A stretch of DNA of 64,000 bases from Pseudacidovorax sp. NFM-22 (GCF_021401245.1 NZ_JACBFY010000011.1:62001-126000), one strand, 5' to 3'; counted from the stretch's first letter, positions 27,011-36,311 are shown. Notes: generated by a model not told the origin, from the sequence alone. Numbers and translations are program-made.

Positions 27011-27397
27011 ATGCTCCATCCTGTCATTTCCGCAGCCCTGCGACATCCTGCGCTGGTCGGGCGCCATCTCCTGAATTACGTCGCCTTGGCCAAGGTCGAG
27101 GTGGCGGAGGCCGGCCGGTCGGTGGTGACGCGTGCCATTGGCGGCGCCATCGCCCTGCTCGGCGCCTTGTTCACGCTGGGGTGGGGTGGCGTGGCTGTGA
27201 TGCTGGGCGTACTCCACGGGCGCTTCGAGTGGGTGCTGCTGATCGTGCCCGGCGTGGCGGTGGTCCTGATGCTCGTGGGCATCGCACTCGCTTTGAGGCC
27301 GCCTCAACTCCCCCTCTTCGCCGGACTGAAGAACCAGGCGGCCGAAGACATGCAGGTACTCCACGCCCTCTCCGAAAGCAGCCATGCCGATCGCTGA
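27011..27397 (+). CDS. Phage-holin-family (YqjE-like) membrane protein
   Basis: 128 residues: an amphipathic start (NYVALAKVEVAEAGRSV), two membrane helices (GGAIALLGALFTLGWGGVAV; LLIVPGVAVVLMLVGIALAL) and a polar tail. The pattern is that of YqjE and of the DUF1469/holin-X family; no phage genes are nearby, so the holin name reflects fold only. The 3' end overlaps the next gene by 14 bp. Confidence 0.82.
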   Translation: MLHPVISAALRHPALVGRHLLNYVALAKVEVAEAGRSVVTRAIGGAIALLGALFTLGWGGVAVMLGVLHGRFEWVLLIVPGVAVVLMLVGIALALRPPQLPLFAGLKNQAAEDMQVLHALSESSHADR

Positions 27398-27866
27398 CCG
27401 CATCGATGACACCGCGCTGCCTCTGACACCCGAGCAGCGCCTGGCCCAATCTCGGTTGGCTTTGCTGGATGCACTCATCCCGCCTCCTCCTCCGCCGCAA
27501 CGCAGCCGCGGGACGGGTTCAGGGCAAGGTGTGGCTGCGCGCAGCGCGTCCGTGCTGCGAAAGCTGCCCTGGCTGGACATGGGCCGCAACATGGCCCGAC
27601 GCTGGTGGCAGCGGCATCCCCTGCACGCCGCGGGGCAGCTCGCGCACCCTCTGTTGCAGGGCTACGCCAGCCGGCATCCTGCCAAGCTGGTGGCGGGAGC
27701 GGCTGCGGCGGGTTCGGTGCTCGCGCTGACCCGACCATGGCGGCTGTTGTCCGGCACCGCGCTGTTGGCGCTGCTGCTGCGCACCTCCGATGTGGCCGAC
27801 CTCATCACCACCTTGGCCATGTCCCGCCCAGAACCAGACTCTCCCCCACGAAAGGAAATGCCATGA
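27384..27866 (+). CDS. YqjK-like hypothetical protein
   Basis: 160 residues. A Pro-rich linker (LIPPPPPPQRSR) separates a polar N-terminus from a part with Trp/Arg-rich sequence and a hydrophobic C-terminal stretch (LLSGTALLALLL). Position behind the DUF883 and YqjE-like genes, plus LTPEQRLAQSRLALLDAL at the start, suggest a divergent YqjK-type protein. It overlaps the previous gene by 14 bp and the next by 4 bp (ATGA), so the four genes are translationally coupled. Confidence 0.7.
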   Translation: MPIADRIDDTALPLTPEQRLAQSRLALLDALIPPPPPPQRSRGTGSGQGVAARSASVLRKLPWLDMGRNMARRWWQRHPLHAAGQLAHPLLQGYASRHPAKLVAGAAAAGSVLALTRPWRLLSGTALLALLLRTSDVADLITTLAMSRPEPDSPPRKEMP

Positions 27867-28405
27867 ACGACACCCTTGCAGCCCGTCAGCCCCTCCAACT
27901 CGACCAGAAGGCCATCGATGCCGCCGCGAAGAGCCTGGACGATGGCGCCGTCACGCCCAGCTATGGCCCGTGGCGCGACGACATCGTCAAGCTGCTCAAT
28001 GACGCGCTCGCCACCGAACTGGTGTGCGTGCTGCGCTACAAGCGCCACTACTTCACCGCCAAGGGCGTCGAGTCGCCGGCGATTGCCGACGAATTCCTCG
28101 TGCATGCCAACGAAGAGTCCGCTCATGCCGATCGCATTGCCGAGCGCATCGTGCAACTGGGCGGCGAGCCCAACTTCCAGCCCGACAGCCTGTCGAAGCG
28201 CAGCCATGCCGACTACGACGAGTCGAAGGATCTGCAGGCCATGGTGCGTGCCAACCTCAAGGCCGAGCGCATCGCGGTCGAGAGTTACCGCCAGATGGTG
28301 GCCCTGATCGGTGACAAGGACTCGACCACGCGTCGCATGCTCGAAGAGATCCTCGCCGATGAGGAAGAGCATGCCGACGAGCTGAGCGACTGGATGGACA
28401 AGTAA
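27863..28405 (+). CDS. Ferritin-like/bacterioferritin-type diiron protein
   Basis: 180 residues, a four-helix bundle with candidate diiron ligands in ALATELVCVLRYKRHY, HANEESAHADRIAERI, LKAERIAVESYRQM and LADEEEHADEL (paired Glu and ExxH). It resembles bacterioferritin or Dps-like proteins, which store iron or protect DNA from peroxide. It ends the stress-type run and converges on the DUF429 gene (27-bp gap). Confidence 0.85.
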   Translation: MNDTLAARQPLQLDQKAIDAAAKSLDDGAVTPSYGPWRDDIVKLLNDALATELVCVLRYKRHYFTAKGVESPAIADEFLVHANEESAHADRIAERIVQLGGEPNFQPDSLSKRSHADYDESKDLQAMVRANLKAERIAVESYRQMVALIGDKDSTTRRMLEEILADEEEHADELSDWMDK

Positions 28406-28432
28406 GCCCTCGTCCGCCGCACCCTGCGCCGC

Positions 28433-29293
28433 TCAGGCGCCGACGATCCAGCCTTCGAGCGGATCCATCCGGGCCGGGAGTCCATACCCCGGCCCTTCGC
28501 TTTGGGCGCGTTGCTCGCCCCAGGCCGCGAGCATGAGGCACAGCACGGCGTCCAGCGAGTCCCCGCTGCCATCGCAGGCCAGCGCTTCGCGGAGCTCGCT
28601 CGACAAGACGAGGCGCAGGCCCAGCCGCCCTTTGCCGGCCTCCAGATGGGTGATCAGGCGCTGCCGGGCCTCCAGGCGGTCGGGCGTCTGTTTGGCGCGC
28701 TCGTCGCTCTTGTAGCTTTGCGTGCCGAGCAGGTCACGCGCCACCAGTCCGGGATAGGCCTCCAGCGCGACCTTGGGCGCTCCCCGCGTGCCGCCCTGCC
28801 CCGGCAACCACGCGCCAGCCGCCAGGAGTCGCGGCACGCCCGCATGCATCATCCAGGCGACCGGGGGATTGACCCACTTCATCGAGGGGCTCGAACCGGC
28901 CGGCCCGTCGGTGGCGCGGTGGGCGAATTTGCCCCCCACCGGCCGTGCGGCGCAGAAGGCGATGAATCGCTCGCGCAACTCGGCGCGGCTCCATCCGGCG
29001 TAGACCGCCATGCAGGCCGCCCAGTCCAGCGGCCAGCCCTGGGCCAGCACGAACTCCCGCGGCAGGCCGAAGGGAAAGTCGAAACCCCCAACCCACGCCG
29101 GCTCGATGGCGAGGCGATCGGTCCAGGCGTCCAGCGTCGAAAAGGATTGCAGCGCCTCGACGACCACCTCGTCGCCATCGCACCGCCCCCAGGCCAGCAC
29201 GATCGGCTTGCGGCGCGTCGGCGTGCTCGAGAAGTCGCAGCCGACCAGGCGCTTCGCCCGCTGGACTGCCGCCGCGGCAGCGATGACCTTCAG
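28433..29293 (-). CDS. DUF429 family protein (probable non-standard CTG start)
   Basis: About 286 residues if translation begins at the CTG at 29291-29293. The first standard start in frame is a GTG at 29200, but the stretch upstream of it (RLVGCDFSSTPTRRKPIV) is the conserved N-terminal GxDFS motif of DUF429, so the gene must begin earlier. There is no in-frame ATG, GTG or TTG before this motif back to the BLUF gene, and the CTG overlaps the BLUF stop (CTGA). DUF429 has an RNase H-like fold and is predicted to be a nuclease; the function is unproven. Conserved-looking parts include GGFDFPFGLP and LEAYPGLVAR. Confidence 0.78.
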   Translation of the reverse strand: MKVIAAAAAVQRAKRLVGCDFSSTPTRRKPIVLAWGRCDGDEVVVEALQSFSTLDAWTDRLAIEPAWVGGFDFPFGLPREFVLAQGWPLDWAACMAVYAGWSRAELRERFIAFCAARPVGGKFAHRATDGPAGSSPSMKWVNPPVAWMMHAGVPRLLAAGAWLPGQGGTRGAPKVALEAYPGLVARDLLGTQSYKSDERAKQTPDRLEARQRLITHLEAGKGRLGLRLVLSSELREALACDGSGDSLDAVLCLMLAAWGEQRAQSEGPGYGLPARMDPLEGWIVGA

Positions 29294-29712
29294 GGCCTGC
29301 CGACGATGGCCGCCGTGGCCATCAGCTCTTCGAGAAGCGCCAGAGAGACCTTGCCCGAAACGGCATACGGATCAAGCTCCGGGCGCTCGGAATACTTGAG
29401 CACCGTGCTCGCGTTGAGCTTGTTGAGGTTGACCTGGCCCATGGTCCAGCCACCGAAGCGGCGCTCCAGGATCTCTTCGTAGTGCAGCAGCGCCACGTCC
29501 TTGTGGCGGGGGTCGCGCAGGATCTGCGCATACAGCGTGTTCACCGCCATACGGCCGCCTTCCAGCGCCTGGAGGAACACGCCGCCGCCGTAGCAGAGGA
29601 TGCCGGTGATACCCGACGCCGTGTTGTGGGTCCGCCCGGTGGACAGGATGCTGTCGAGGGCGGCCGGCGACACGTCGACGGCACGGCTGGCATAGAGAAG
29701 GCGCACGAGCAT
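29290..29712 (-). CDS. BLUF-domain blue-light photoreceptor (short)
   Basis: 140 residues, one BLUF domain that binds FAD and senses blue light, plus a short C-terminal extension. The photocycle residues are present: Tyr7 (LLYASR), Asn30 (RTHNTASGITG), Gln48 (FLQALEGG), Trp89 and Met91 (GGWTMGQ). No output domain is present, so it acts through partners. It lies 4 bp behind folE and 4 bp overlapping the DUF429 gene, so all three are one transcription unit. Confidence 0.93.
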   Translation of the reverse strand: MLVRLLYASRAVDVSPAALDSILSTGRTHNTASGITGILCYGGGVFLQALEGGRMAVNTLYAQILRDPRHKDVALLHYEEILERRFGGWTMGQVNLNKLNASTVLKYSERPELDPYAVSGKVSLALLEELMATAAIVGRP

Positions 29713-29716
29713 GGCA

Positions 29717-30448
29717 TCACCCCTTGCGTGGAAGCAGCGCGAGGAATTCGCGGCGCAGGTTCGGGTCCTTGAGGAAGACGCCGCGCATGACGGAATTGAT
29801 CATCTTGCTGTCCGTCTCCTTCACGCCGCGCCACTGCATGCAGAAATGCTCGGCCTCCATCACCAGGGCGAGGCCGTCGGGCTGGGTCTTCTCCTGGATC
29901 AGGTCGGCCAGTTGCACCACGGCCTCTTCCTGGATCTGCGGACGGCCCATCACCCATTCGGCCAGGCGCGCGTACTTGGAAAGGCCGATGACGTTGGTGT
30001 GCTCGTTCGGCATCACGCCGATCCACAGCTTGCCCATGATGGGGCAGAAGTGATGCGAGCAGGCACTGCGCACAGTGATCGGGCCGACGATCATCAGCTC
30101 GTTCAGCCGCTCGGCATTGGGGAATTCGGTGAGGCTGGGCCCGTGCACATAGCGGCCGCGGAACACCTCGTTGAGGTACATCTTGGCCACGCGGCGGGCC
30201 GTGTTCCCCGTGTTGTGGTCGCTGTCGATGTCGATCACCAGGCTGTGCAGCACATCGCGCATCTTGACCTCGACCTCGTCGAGCAGCGCCTCCAGCTCGC
30301 CCGGCTCGATGAACTCGGCGATGTTGTCGTTGGCGTGGAAGCGATGGCGTGCGGCCTTGAGGCGCTCGCGGATCTTGACGGAGACGGGCGTGCCCTCGTC
30401 GCTCGCCGCAACGGCGGAACGGTCCTCAGGCTGGGCGGGGATCAACAT
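29717..30448 (-). CDS. folE: GTP cyclohydrolase I
   Basis: Converts GTP to 7,8-dihydroneopterin triphosphate, the first step of folate synthesis. 243 residues. The zinc site is formed by Cys and His of SACSHHFCPIMGK and Cys of EAEHFCMQWRGV; IGLSKYARLAEW and GRPQIQEEAV are typical. The N-terminal extension of about 45 residues is polar. It opens the folE-BLUF-DUF429 unit; nudB, for the next pathway step, lies about 1 kb upstream on the same strand. Confidence 0.95.
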   Translation of the reverse strand: MLIPAQPEDRSAVAASDEGTPVSVKIRERLKAARHRFHANDNIAEFIEPGELEALLDEVEVKMRDVLHSLVIDIDSDHNTGNTARRVAKMYLNEVFRGRYVHGPSLTEFPNAERLNELMIVGPITVRSACSHHFCPIMGKLWIGVMPNEHTNVIGLSKYARLAEWVMGRPQIQEEAVVQLADLIQEKTQPDGLALVMEAEHFCMQWRGVKETDSKMINSVMRGVFLKDPNLRREFLALLPRKG

Positions 30449-30575
30449 GGTGCGGAATCGTAACAGCAGGGTTTTTTCATCACGGGCGCGCGGCGCCCAA
30501 TCCCACGTACCGCCCTGGGCCGCTGTGATCCGACCATGGTGCGTCGCGCGTAGCGCACCGCGGCTGCCTGCACAT

Positions 30576-31364
30576 TCAGTCCAACGCGAACTCGGCCACC
30601 AACGGCAAGTGGTCCGACATGCGCGCCCAGATGCGCCCGCGGGGCACCGACAGCGACATGGGCCGCAGCCCCCGGCCGTAGATGAAGTCCAGCTGCGCCA
30701 GCGGCAACCGCGACGGGTAGGTCGCACAGCGCGGCATCACCAGGTCGACCAGGCCCACGTCGTTCATGGCGGGCCGCATGCGCGCGCCCCAGTCATTGAA
30801 GTCGCCAGCCACCACCAGCGGCTCGCCGGGGGGCACCTCGCGTTCGATGTAGCGCTGCAGCTGTGCCACCTGCCGCACCCGGCTGCCGCGGATCAGCCCC
30901 AGGTGCACGACGATGGCATGCACCGGCTGGCTGCCGAGGGTCACTTCCACGTGCAGCAGGCCGCGCTGTTCGAAGCGGTGGTCGGACATGTCCTCATGGC
31001 CATGGCGCACCACCGGCCAGCGCGTGAGCAGCGCATTGCCGTGCTCGCCGTGGCGGGTGTAGGCATTGGTCTCGTAGACGGCCCGGTAGCCCTCAGGGCA
31101 AAGGAAGTCGGCCTGCGGCTGCTCCGGCCAGCGGGCGAAGCGGCGCTCGCCCTGGCGGTTGAGCTTGCGCACCTCCTGCAGGCACACCAAGTCGGCATCG
31201 AGCTGCTCGACCGCATGGCCCAGGTTGTGGATCTCCAGCCGCCGCGCCGGGCCTACGCCCTGCACGCCCTTGTGGATGTTGTAGGTGGCCACCCTCAGCG
31301 TCGACAGGGCGCCGAACTCGCTTTCGGCCCGCCCGGGATCGCTCGTGGCATGCGCAGCAGTCAT
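30576..31364 (-). CDS. Endonuclease/exonuclease/phosphatase family protein
   Basis: 262 residues of the DNase I-like EEP fold: LRVATYNIHKG, the catalytic Glu in LVCLQEVRKL, the VVAGDFNDW Asp-Asn pair and MSDHLPLVAEF at the end. Similar to E. coli YbhP. Substrate (DNA, RNA or phosphoester) unknown. The start overlaps nudB by 4 bp. Confidence 0.88.
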   Translation of the reverse strand: MTAAHATSDPGRAESEFGALSTLRVATYNIHKGVQGVGPARRLEIHNLGHAVEQLDADLVCLQEVRKLNRQGERRFARWPEQPQADFLCPEGYRAVYETNAYTRHGEHGNALLTRWPVVRHGHEDMSDHRFEQRGLLHVEVTLGSQPVHAIVVHLGLIRGSRVRQVAQLQRYIEREVPPGEPLVVAGDFNDWGARMRPAMNDVGLVDLVMPRCATYPSRLPLAQLDFIYGRGLRPMSLSVPRGRIWARMSDHLPLVAEFALD

Positions 31365-31837
31365 GCGCGAAATTGTGGCAGCAGGAGGATGGCTTCCGCG
31401 TTGGAAGGGGAAAAGCAGGCGTCGGCCGCCTCGCGCCAGGGCAGCCACTGCCAGGCATCGTGCTCGCGCGGCGCCAGGACGGGCGTGACGGCCTCGGGCA
31501 CGCACAGGCCGAAGAGGTGCTCGGTGTTGCGCGTCACGCCCGGCGCATAGCGGTGCCGCCAGCGGGGATAGATGTCGTAGACGTTCTCGAGGCCCCAGTC
31601 CTGCAGGGGCAGCGGCGTGCCCGGGCCACAGTGGATGCCGGTCTCCTCGGCCACCTCGCGTGCCGCGGTGGCGGCCCAGCTTTCCTCGGGCCAGTCCTTG
31701 CTGCCTGTCACCGACTGCCAGAAGGCCGGCGCGATGCCGGCCCGGCGGATCAGCAGCACCTCCAGCGCCGGCGTGTGGATCACCACCAGCACCGACTGCG
31801 GGATCTTGAAGGCCGGCAGCGTGGCGTCCGTGACCAT
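31361..31837 (-). CDS. nudB: Dihydroneopterin triphosphate diphosphatase (NudB)
   Basis: 158-residue Nudix hydrolase that removes pyrophosphate from dihydroneopterin triphosphate, the second step of folate synthesis. The Nudix box runs from GSKDWPEESW to AAREVAEETGI. The segment VLVVIHTPALEVLLIRRAG and FWQSVTGS are typical of NudB. It lies 67 bp behind aspS, as in many Burkholderiales, and overlaps the EEP gene. Confidence 0.9.
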   Translation of the reverse strand: MVTDATLPAFKIPQSVLVVIHTPALEVLLIRRAGIAPAFWQSVTGSKDWPEESWAATAAREVAEETGIHCGPGTPLPLQDWGLENVYDIYPRWRHRYAPGVTRNTEHLFGLCVPEAVTPVLAPREHDAWQWLPWREAADACFSPSNAEAILLLPQFRA

Positions 31838-31904
31838 GGTGTGCCAGCCGCTGTGCCCGCCCGCCGCGGACCTGTGCGAAGGACCGCCGCGGCCGGGCTG
31901 CGAC

Positions 31905-33713
31905 TCAGGCGGCAGGTTGCGCGTTGCGCAGGCGGATGTGCAGCTCGCGCAGCTGCTTCTCGTCCACAGCGCTCGGGGCCTGCGTCAGCAGGTCTTGCGC
32001 GCGCTGCGTCTTGGGGAAGGCGATCACGTCGCGGATCGAATCGGCGCCGGTCATCAGCATGACCAGGCGGTCCAGGCCGATGGCGATGCCACCGTGCGGG
32101 GGCGCGCCGTACTGCAGCGCGTCCAGCAGGTAGCCGAACTTCAACTGCGCGTCCTCGGCGGAGATCTTGAGGGCGCGGAACACCTTGCTCTGCACCTCCT
32201 CGCGGTGGATACGCACCGAACCGCCGCCCATCTCGATGCCGTTGAGCACCATGTCGTAGGCCTTGGCCAGGCACTTCTCGGGCGCCGTGTCCATCAGGTC
32301 CTCGTGGCCGTCCTTGGGGCTGGTGAAGGGGTGGTGCACCGCGCTCCAGCGCTGGTTGTCCTCGTCGAACTCGAACATCGGGAAGTCCACCACCCACAGC
32401 GGCGCCCAGCGATCCTCGAACAGGCCGTTCTTGCGGCCGAAGGCGCTCTGGCCGATCTTCACGCGCAGGGCGCCGATGGCGTCGTTGACCACCTTGGCCT
32501 TGTCGGCACCGAAGAAGATCAGGTCGCCGTTGCGCGCGCCGGTGCGGGCGATGATCTCGCCCAGGGCGTTGTCGTCCAGGTTCTTCACGATGGGGCTCTG
32601 CAGGCCTTCGCGCCCCTGCGACCAGTCGTTGACCTTGATGTAGGCCAGGCCCTTGGCGCCGTAGATCTTGACGAACTCGGTGTAGCCGTCGATGTCGCCG
32701 CGCGACAGGCCGCCCTCCGCCGCGCCGCCGCCGGGCACCCGCAGGGCCACCACGCGGCCGCCGTCCATGTTGGCGGCACCGGAGAAGACCTTGAACTCCA
32801 CCCGCTTCATCACCTCGGTCAGCTCGGTGAATTCGAGCTTGACGCGCAGGTCGGGCTTGTCGGAGCCGTACTTGAACATCGCGTCGCCGTAGCTCATGAC
32901 CGGGAACACGCCCAGGTCGATGTCGGCCACGTTGCGGAAGACGTTGCGGATCATGCCCTCGAACATGTCGCGGATCTCGTCCTCGGTGAGGAAGGAGGTC
33001 TCGATGTCGATCTGCGTGAACTCGGGCTGGCGGTCGGCGCGCAGGTCCTCGTCCCGGAAGCACTTGACGATCTGGTAGTAGCGGTCGTAGCCCGACACCA
33101 TCAGCATCTGCTTGTACAGCTGGGGCGACTGCGGCAGTGCGTAGAAGGCGCCGTCGTGCACGCGGCTGGGCACCAGGTAGTCGCGCGCGCCTTCGGGCGT
33201 GGACTTGCCCAGCATGGGCGTCTCGATGTCGATGAAGCCGTTGGCGTCGAGGAACTTGCGCGCCTCCATCGTCACCTTGTAGCGCGTCATCATGTTCTTC
33301 TGCATCGCGGGGCGGCGCAGGTCGAGCACGCGGTGCGTGAGGCGCGTGGTCTCGGACAGGTTGTCGTCGTCCAGCAGGAAGGGCGGCGTCACGGAGGGGT
33401 TGAGCACCTTCAGCTCGTGCGCCAGCACCTCGATCTTGCCGCTCTTGAGGCCGTCGTTGGTGGTGCCCTCGGGCCGAGCGCGGACGATGCCCTTGACCTG
33501 CACGCAGAACTCGTTGCGCAGGCCTTCGGCGGCGGCGAAGGTGGTGGCGCGGTCGGGGTCGCACACCACCTGCACGTAGCCTTCACGGTCGCGCAGGTCG
33601 ACGAAGATCACGCCGCCATGGTCACGACGGCGGTTGACCCAGCCGCACAGGGTGACGGTTTCGCCCATCAGGGCTTCGGTCACGAGACCGCAGTAGTGAG
33701 AACGCATGGCCAT
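31905..33713 (-). CDS. aspS: Aspartyl-tRNA synthetase
   Basis: Class II synthetase that charges tRNA-Asp. 602 residues: N-terminal OB-fold ([23 protein letters not shown]), bacterial GAD insert, motif 2 [18 protein letters not shown] and motif 3 [16 protein letters not shown]. Burkholderiales enzymes of this type often charge tRNA-Asn as well; whether this one does cannot be read here. It follows fmdB and the DUF502 gene with short gaps (operon). Confidence 0.97.
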   Translation of the reverse strand: MAMRSHYCGLVTEALMGETVTLCGWVNRRRDHGGVIFVDLRDREGYVQVVCDPDRATTFAAAEGLRNEFCVQVKGIVRARPEGTTNDGLKSGKIEVLAHELKVLNPSVTPPFLLDDDNLSETTRLTHRVLDLRRPAMQKNMMTRYKVTMEARKFLDANGFIDIETPMLGKSTPEGARDYLVPSRVHDGAFYALPQSPQLYKQMLMVSGYDRYYQIVKCFRDEDLRADRQPEFTQIDIETSFLTEDEIRDMFEGMIRNVFRNVADIDLGVFPVMSYGDAMFKYGSDKPDLRVKLEFTELTEVMKRVEFKVFSGAANMDGGRVVALRVPGGGAAEGGLSRGDIDGYTEFVKIYGAKGLAYIKVNDWSQGREGLQSPIVKNLDDNALGEIIARTGARNGDLIFFGADKAKVVNDAIGALRVKIGQSAFGRKNGLFEDRWAPLWVVDFPMFEFDEDNQRWSAVHHPFTSPKDGHEDLMDTAPEKCLAKAYDMVLNGIEMGGGSVRIHREEVQSKVFRALKISAEDAQLKFGYLLDALQYGAPPHGGIAIGLDRLVMLMTGADSIRDVIAFPKTQRAQDLLTQAPSAVDEKQLRELHIRLRNAQPAA

Positions 33714-33759
33714 GCTTGGATTCCTGCACCCCGCGCGGGGCGCCTTCTTGTTTCTGATC

Positions 33760-34383
33760 TCAGGATTTCTTGGTGGGCAGTGCAGCGGGGCCGCCCGGCA
33801 CCACCACGCCCATCGAGACGATGTACTTCAGCGCCTCGTCGACGCTCATCTTCAGCTCGATGCAGTCGCTGCGGCGGAGCATGACGAAGTAGCCGCCCGT
33901 GGGGTTGGGCGTGGTGGGCACGTACACGCCCAGGTAGTCGCCATGCAGGTGGTTGACCACGTCGCCACCGGGTGCGCCGGTGACGAAGGCGATGGTCCAC
34001 ATGCCCTCGCGCGGCCACTGCACCAGCACCGCAGTACGGAAGGCATTGCCGCTTTCGGAGAACAGCGTGTCCGAGACCTGCTTGACGCTGGAGTAGATGG
34101 AGCGCACCACCGGGATGCGGCGCACCAGCGCATCGCCCCAACCCAGCAGCCGCTTGCCAATGAAATTGCTGGCGACGGCACCGACCACCAGCAGAATGGC
34201 CAGCGTGAGCAGCACGCCCAACCCGCGGATGCGGTGGGCGGACAGCCATTCCTGCCAATCCTCGGGCAGCAGCCACAAGGTCTGGTCGAGGGTGCCGACG
34301 ATCCAGTTGAGCACGCCCAGGGTCACGGCCAGAGGCACGATGACCAGGAGGCCGGACAGGAGCCACTTGCGCAGGGCGAGCAT
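33760..34383 (-). CDS. DUF502 family inner-membrane protein
   Basis: 207 residues. Two membrane helices ([40 protein letters not shown]), then the DUF502 motif [16 protein letters not shown] and [19 protein letters not shown]. Function unknown; nearly always between fmdB and aspS in this order. Confidence 0.9.
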   Translation of the reverse strand: MLALRKWLLSGLLVIVPLAVTLGVLNWIVGTLDQTLWLLPEDWQEWLSAHRIRGLGVLLTLAILLVVGAVASNFIGKRLLGWGDALVRRIPVVRSIYSSVKQVSDTLFSESGNAFRTAVLVQWPREGMWTIAFVTGAPGGDVVNHLHGDYLGVYVPTTPNPTGGYFVMLRRSDCIELKMSVDEALKYIVSMGVVVPGGPAALPTKKS

Positions 34384-34405
34384 GGTGCGGTGTGCGAGGC
34401 GAGAG

Positions 34406-34744
34406 TCAGTCGGCCTTGGCAGCGGGTGCCGGGGCCGGTGCGGGCGCCGCAGGGGCCGGCGACGCCGCAGCAGGTGCAGCCGCTGGTGCGGGTGCAGCGG
34501 CATCGCCACTGGCGAGGGCCGGGGCCGGGGCGCTGCCGCCGGACTTGCCGGTGTTGGAGCCGCCCTCGCGGAAGTCGGTGACGTACCAGCCGGAGCCCTT
34601 GAGCTGGAAGCCGGCGGCGGTCAATTGCTTGCTGAACGAGGCCGCACCGCAGGAAGGGCAGACGGTGAGCGGCGCATCCGACATCTTCTGCAGCACATCC
34701 TTGGCAAAGCCGCAGGCGCTGCATTTGTAGGCGTAGATGGGCAT
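34406..34744 (-). CDS. FmdB-family zinc-ribbon protein
   Basis: 112 residues. The N-terminus (MPIYAYKCSACGF and CPSCGAASFSKQL) is a four-Cys zinc ribbon of the FmdB/CxxC_CxxC_SSSS family. GWYVTDFREG follows; the rest is a low-complexity Ala/Pro tail. Proposed to act in transcription control, without proof. First gene of the fmdB-DUF502-aspS-nudB unit. Confidence 0.9.
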   Translation of the reverse strand: MPIYAYKCSACGFAKDVLQKMSDAPLTVCPSCGAASFSKQLTAAGFQLKGSGWYVTDFREGGSNTGKSGGSAPAPALASGDAAAPAPAAAPAAASPAPAAPAPAPAPAAKAD

Positions 34745-34804
34745 GGAAAAAGCTGCTGGAAAGACGTGAAACGGGCGGCCGGCGGCCGCCGCGCAAAGCC
34801 CGCG

Positions 34805-34810
34805 ATTATA
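34805..34810 (-). promoter_or_regulatory. -10 element of the fmdB-aspS operon
   Basis: A perfect TATAAT on the minus strand, 61 bases before the fmdB ATG, inside an otherwise GC-rich spacer. No good -35 is visible at 16-18 bases; the position fits transcription of fmdB-DUF502-aspS-nudB. Confidence 0.55.
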
Positions 34811-34868
34811 GGCACCGACCCCGGGCTTTCCCCAGCCTGGGGTGGCGAGGGCCAGCGCCTGCAGCGCC

Positions 34869-36311
34869 TTATTCGCCAGCCAGCATCCGGTGCGGCATAC
34901 GCCGGTTGGCCACCCACTGCGGCAGCAGGGAACCGACAACCATGCCCGCCGCGGAGGCCAGCACGCCGGCCAGCTGCGCCGGGAACACCTCGCCCCACGG
35001 CAGCGCCAGGCCGGCCAGCCAGACGCCCACGCCCAGCAGCACGGCGGCCACGGCACCTTGCGTGGTAGCCCGGTTCCAGTAGAGGCCGAAGACCAGCGGC
35101 ACGAAGGCGCCGACCAACGGCACCTGGTAGGCGCCGGACACCAGTTCGTAGATCGAGGTGCCCTGCATGCGGATGGCGTAGGCCAGCACCGCCCCACTGA
35201 ACACCAGCACGGTGATGCGCATGGTGCGCAGGTTCTCCCGGTCCGTGCCCTGGGGGCGGAACTGGCGCCAGATGTTCTCGGTGAAGGTCACGCTGGGTGC
35301 CAGCAGCGTCGCCGACGCGGTGGACTTGATGGCCGACAGCAGCGCGCCGAAGAAGAAGACCTGCATGACGAAGGGCATCTTCTCCATCACCAGCGTCGGC
35401 AGCACCTTCTGCGGATCCTCCTTGAGCAGCGCCGTCGTCTGCTCAGGCATGATGATCAGCGCACTCGCCACCAGGAACATGGGCACGGCCGCGAAGAGGA
35501 TGTAGGCCACGCCGCCGATCACCGGGCCGCGCGTGGCGGCCTTGGTGCTGTTGGCCGACATCACCCGCTGGAACACGTCCTGCTGCGGAATGGAGCCCAG
35601 CATCATCGTGATGGCCGCAGCGAAGAAGAAGACGATGTCGTGCCAGCTCGGCTCGGGCCAGAACTTGAAGAGCTCCTTGCTCGCCGCCAGGTCGATCACC
35701 TTGTCGGCGCCGCCGGCCATGTTGCCGGCGAAGACCGCGATGATCGACAGGCCCGCCACCAGGATGATCATCTGCACGAAGTCGGTGACGGCCACCGACC
35801 ACATGCCGCCGAAGAGCGTGTACGCCAGGATCGAGATCACGCCGATCACCATGCCCCAGGGCACGCTCACCGCGCCGCCAGACAGCAGGTTGAACACCAG
35901 CCCCAGCGCCGTGACTTGCGCCGACACCCAGCCCAGGTAGCTCAGCATGATGATCAGCGAACACACCACCTCGATGAAACGGCCGTAGCGCTCGCGGTAG
36001 TAGTCGCTGATGGTCAGCAGCGTCATGCGGTAGAGCTTGCCGGCGAAGAACAGGCCCACCAGGATCAGGCAGGTGCCGGCGCCGAAGGGGTCTTCCACCA
36101 CGCCGCCCAGGCCGCCCTCGATGAACTTGGCCGGGATGCCCAGCACCGTCTCCGACCCGAACCAGGTGGCGAAGGTGGTGGTCACGATCATGAACAACGG
36201 CAGATGCCGGCCGGCGATCGCGAAGTCGGTCGTGTTCTTCACCCGCCGGGCCGCATACAGGCCGATGCCGATGGTGACCAGCAGGTAGACGATGACCAGT
36301 GACAGCAGCAC
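34869..36311 (-). CDS. Sodium:solute symporter family transporter
   Basis: 480 residues with about 13 membrane helices. The family marks are LYAARRVKNTTDFAIAGRHL near the N-terminus, WFGSETVLGIPAKF, and the Na+-site helix FGALLSAIKSTASATLLAPS. Substrate not evident; proline/pantothenate-type and acid-type members share these motifs. It lies 60 bp behind ubiB on the same strand, with no functional link apparent. Confidence 0.88.
   Translation of the reverse strand: MLLSLVIVYLLVTIGIGLYAARRVKNTTDFAIAGRHLPLFMIVTTTFATWFGSETVLGIPAKFIEGGLGGVVEDPFGAGTCLILVGLFFAGKLYRMTLLTISDYYRERYGRFIEVVCSLIIMLSYLGWVSAQVTALGLVFNLLSGGAVSVPWGMVIGVISILAYTLFGGMWSVAVTDFVQMIILVAGLSIIAVFAGNMAGGADKVIDLAASKELFKFWPEPSWHDIVFFFAAAITMMLGSIPQQDVFQRVMSANSTKAATRGPVIGGVAYILFAAVPMFLVASALIIMPEQTTALLKEDPQKVLPTLVMEKMPFVMQVFFFGALLSAIKSTASATLLAPSVTFTENIWRQFRPQGTDRENLRTMRITVLVFSGAVLAYAIRMQGTSIYELVSGAYQVPLVGAFVPLVFGLYWNRATTQGAVAAVLLGVGVWLAGLALPWGEVFPAQLAGVLASAAGMVVGSLLPQWVANRRMPHRMLAGE

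Noticed and set aside
27011-27397. Phage remnant because of a holin-like protein
   Set aside because: No lysin, capsid, integrase or attachment site nearby; gene order matches yqjD-yqjE-yqjK, so it is a chromosomal membrane protein.
30464-30490. T-run and GC-rich hairpin behind folE start as terminator
   Set aside because: The T-run stands on the wrong side of the stem for both strands (it precedes the stem on the plus strand and is A-rich after it on the minus strand).
33725-33745. CCCCGCGCGGGG palindrome between aspS and DUF502 as terminator
   Set aside because: On the minus strand no T-run follows and the genes form an operon; on the plus strand no gene ends there.
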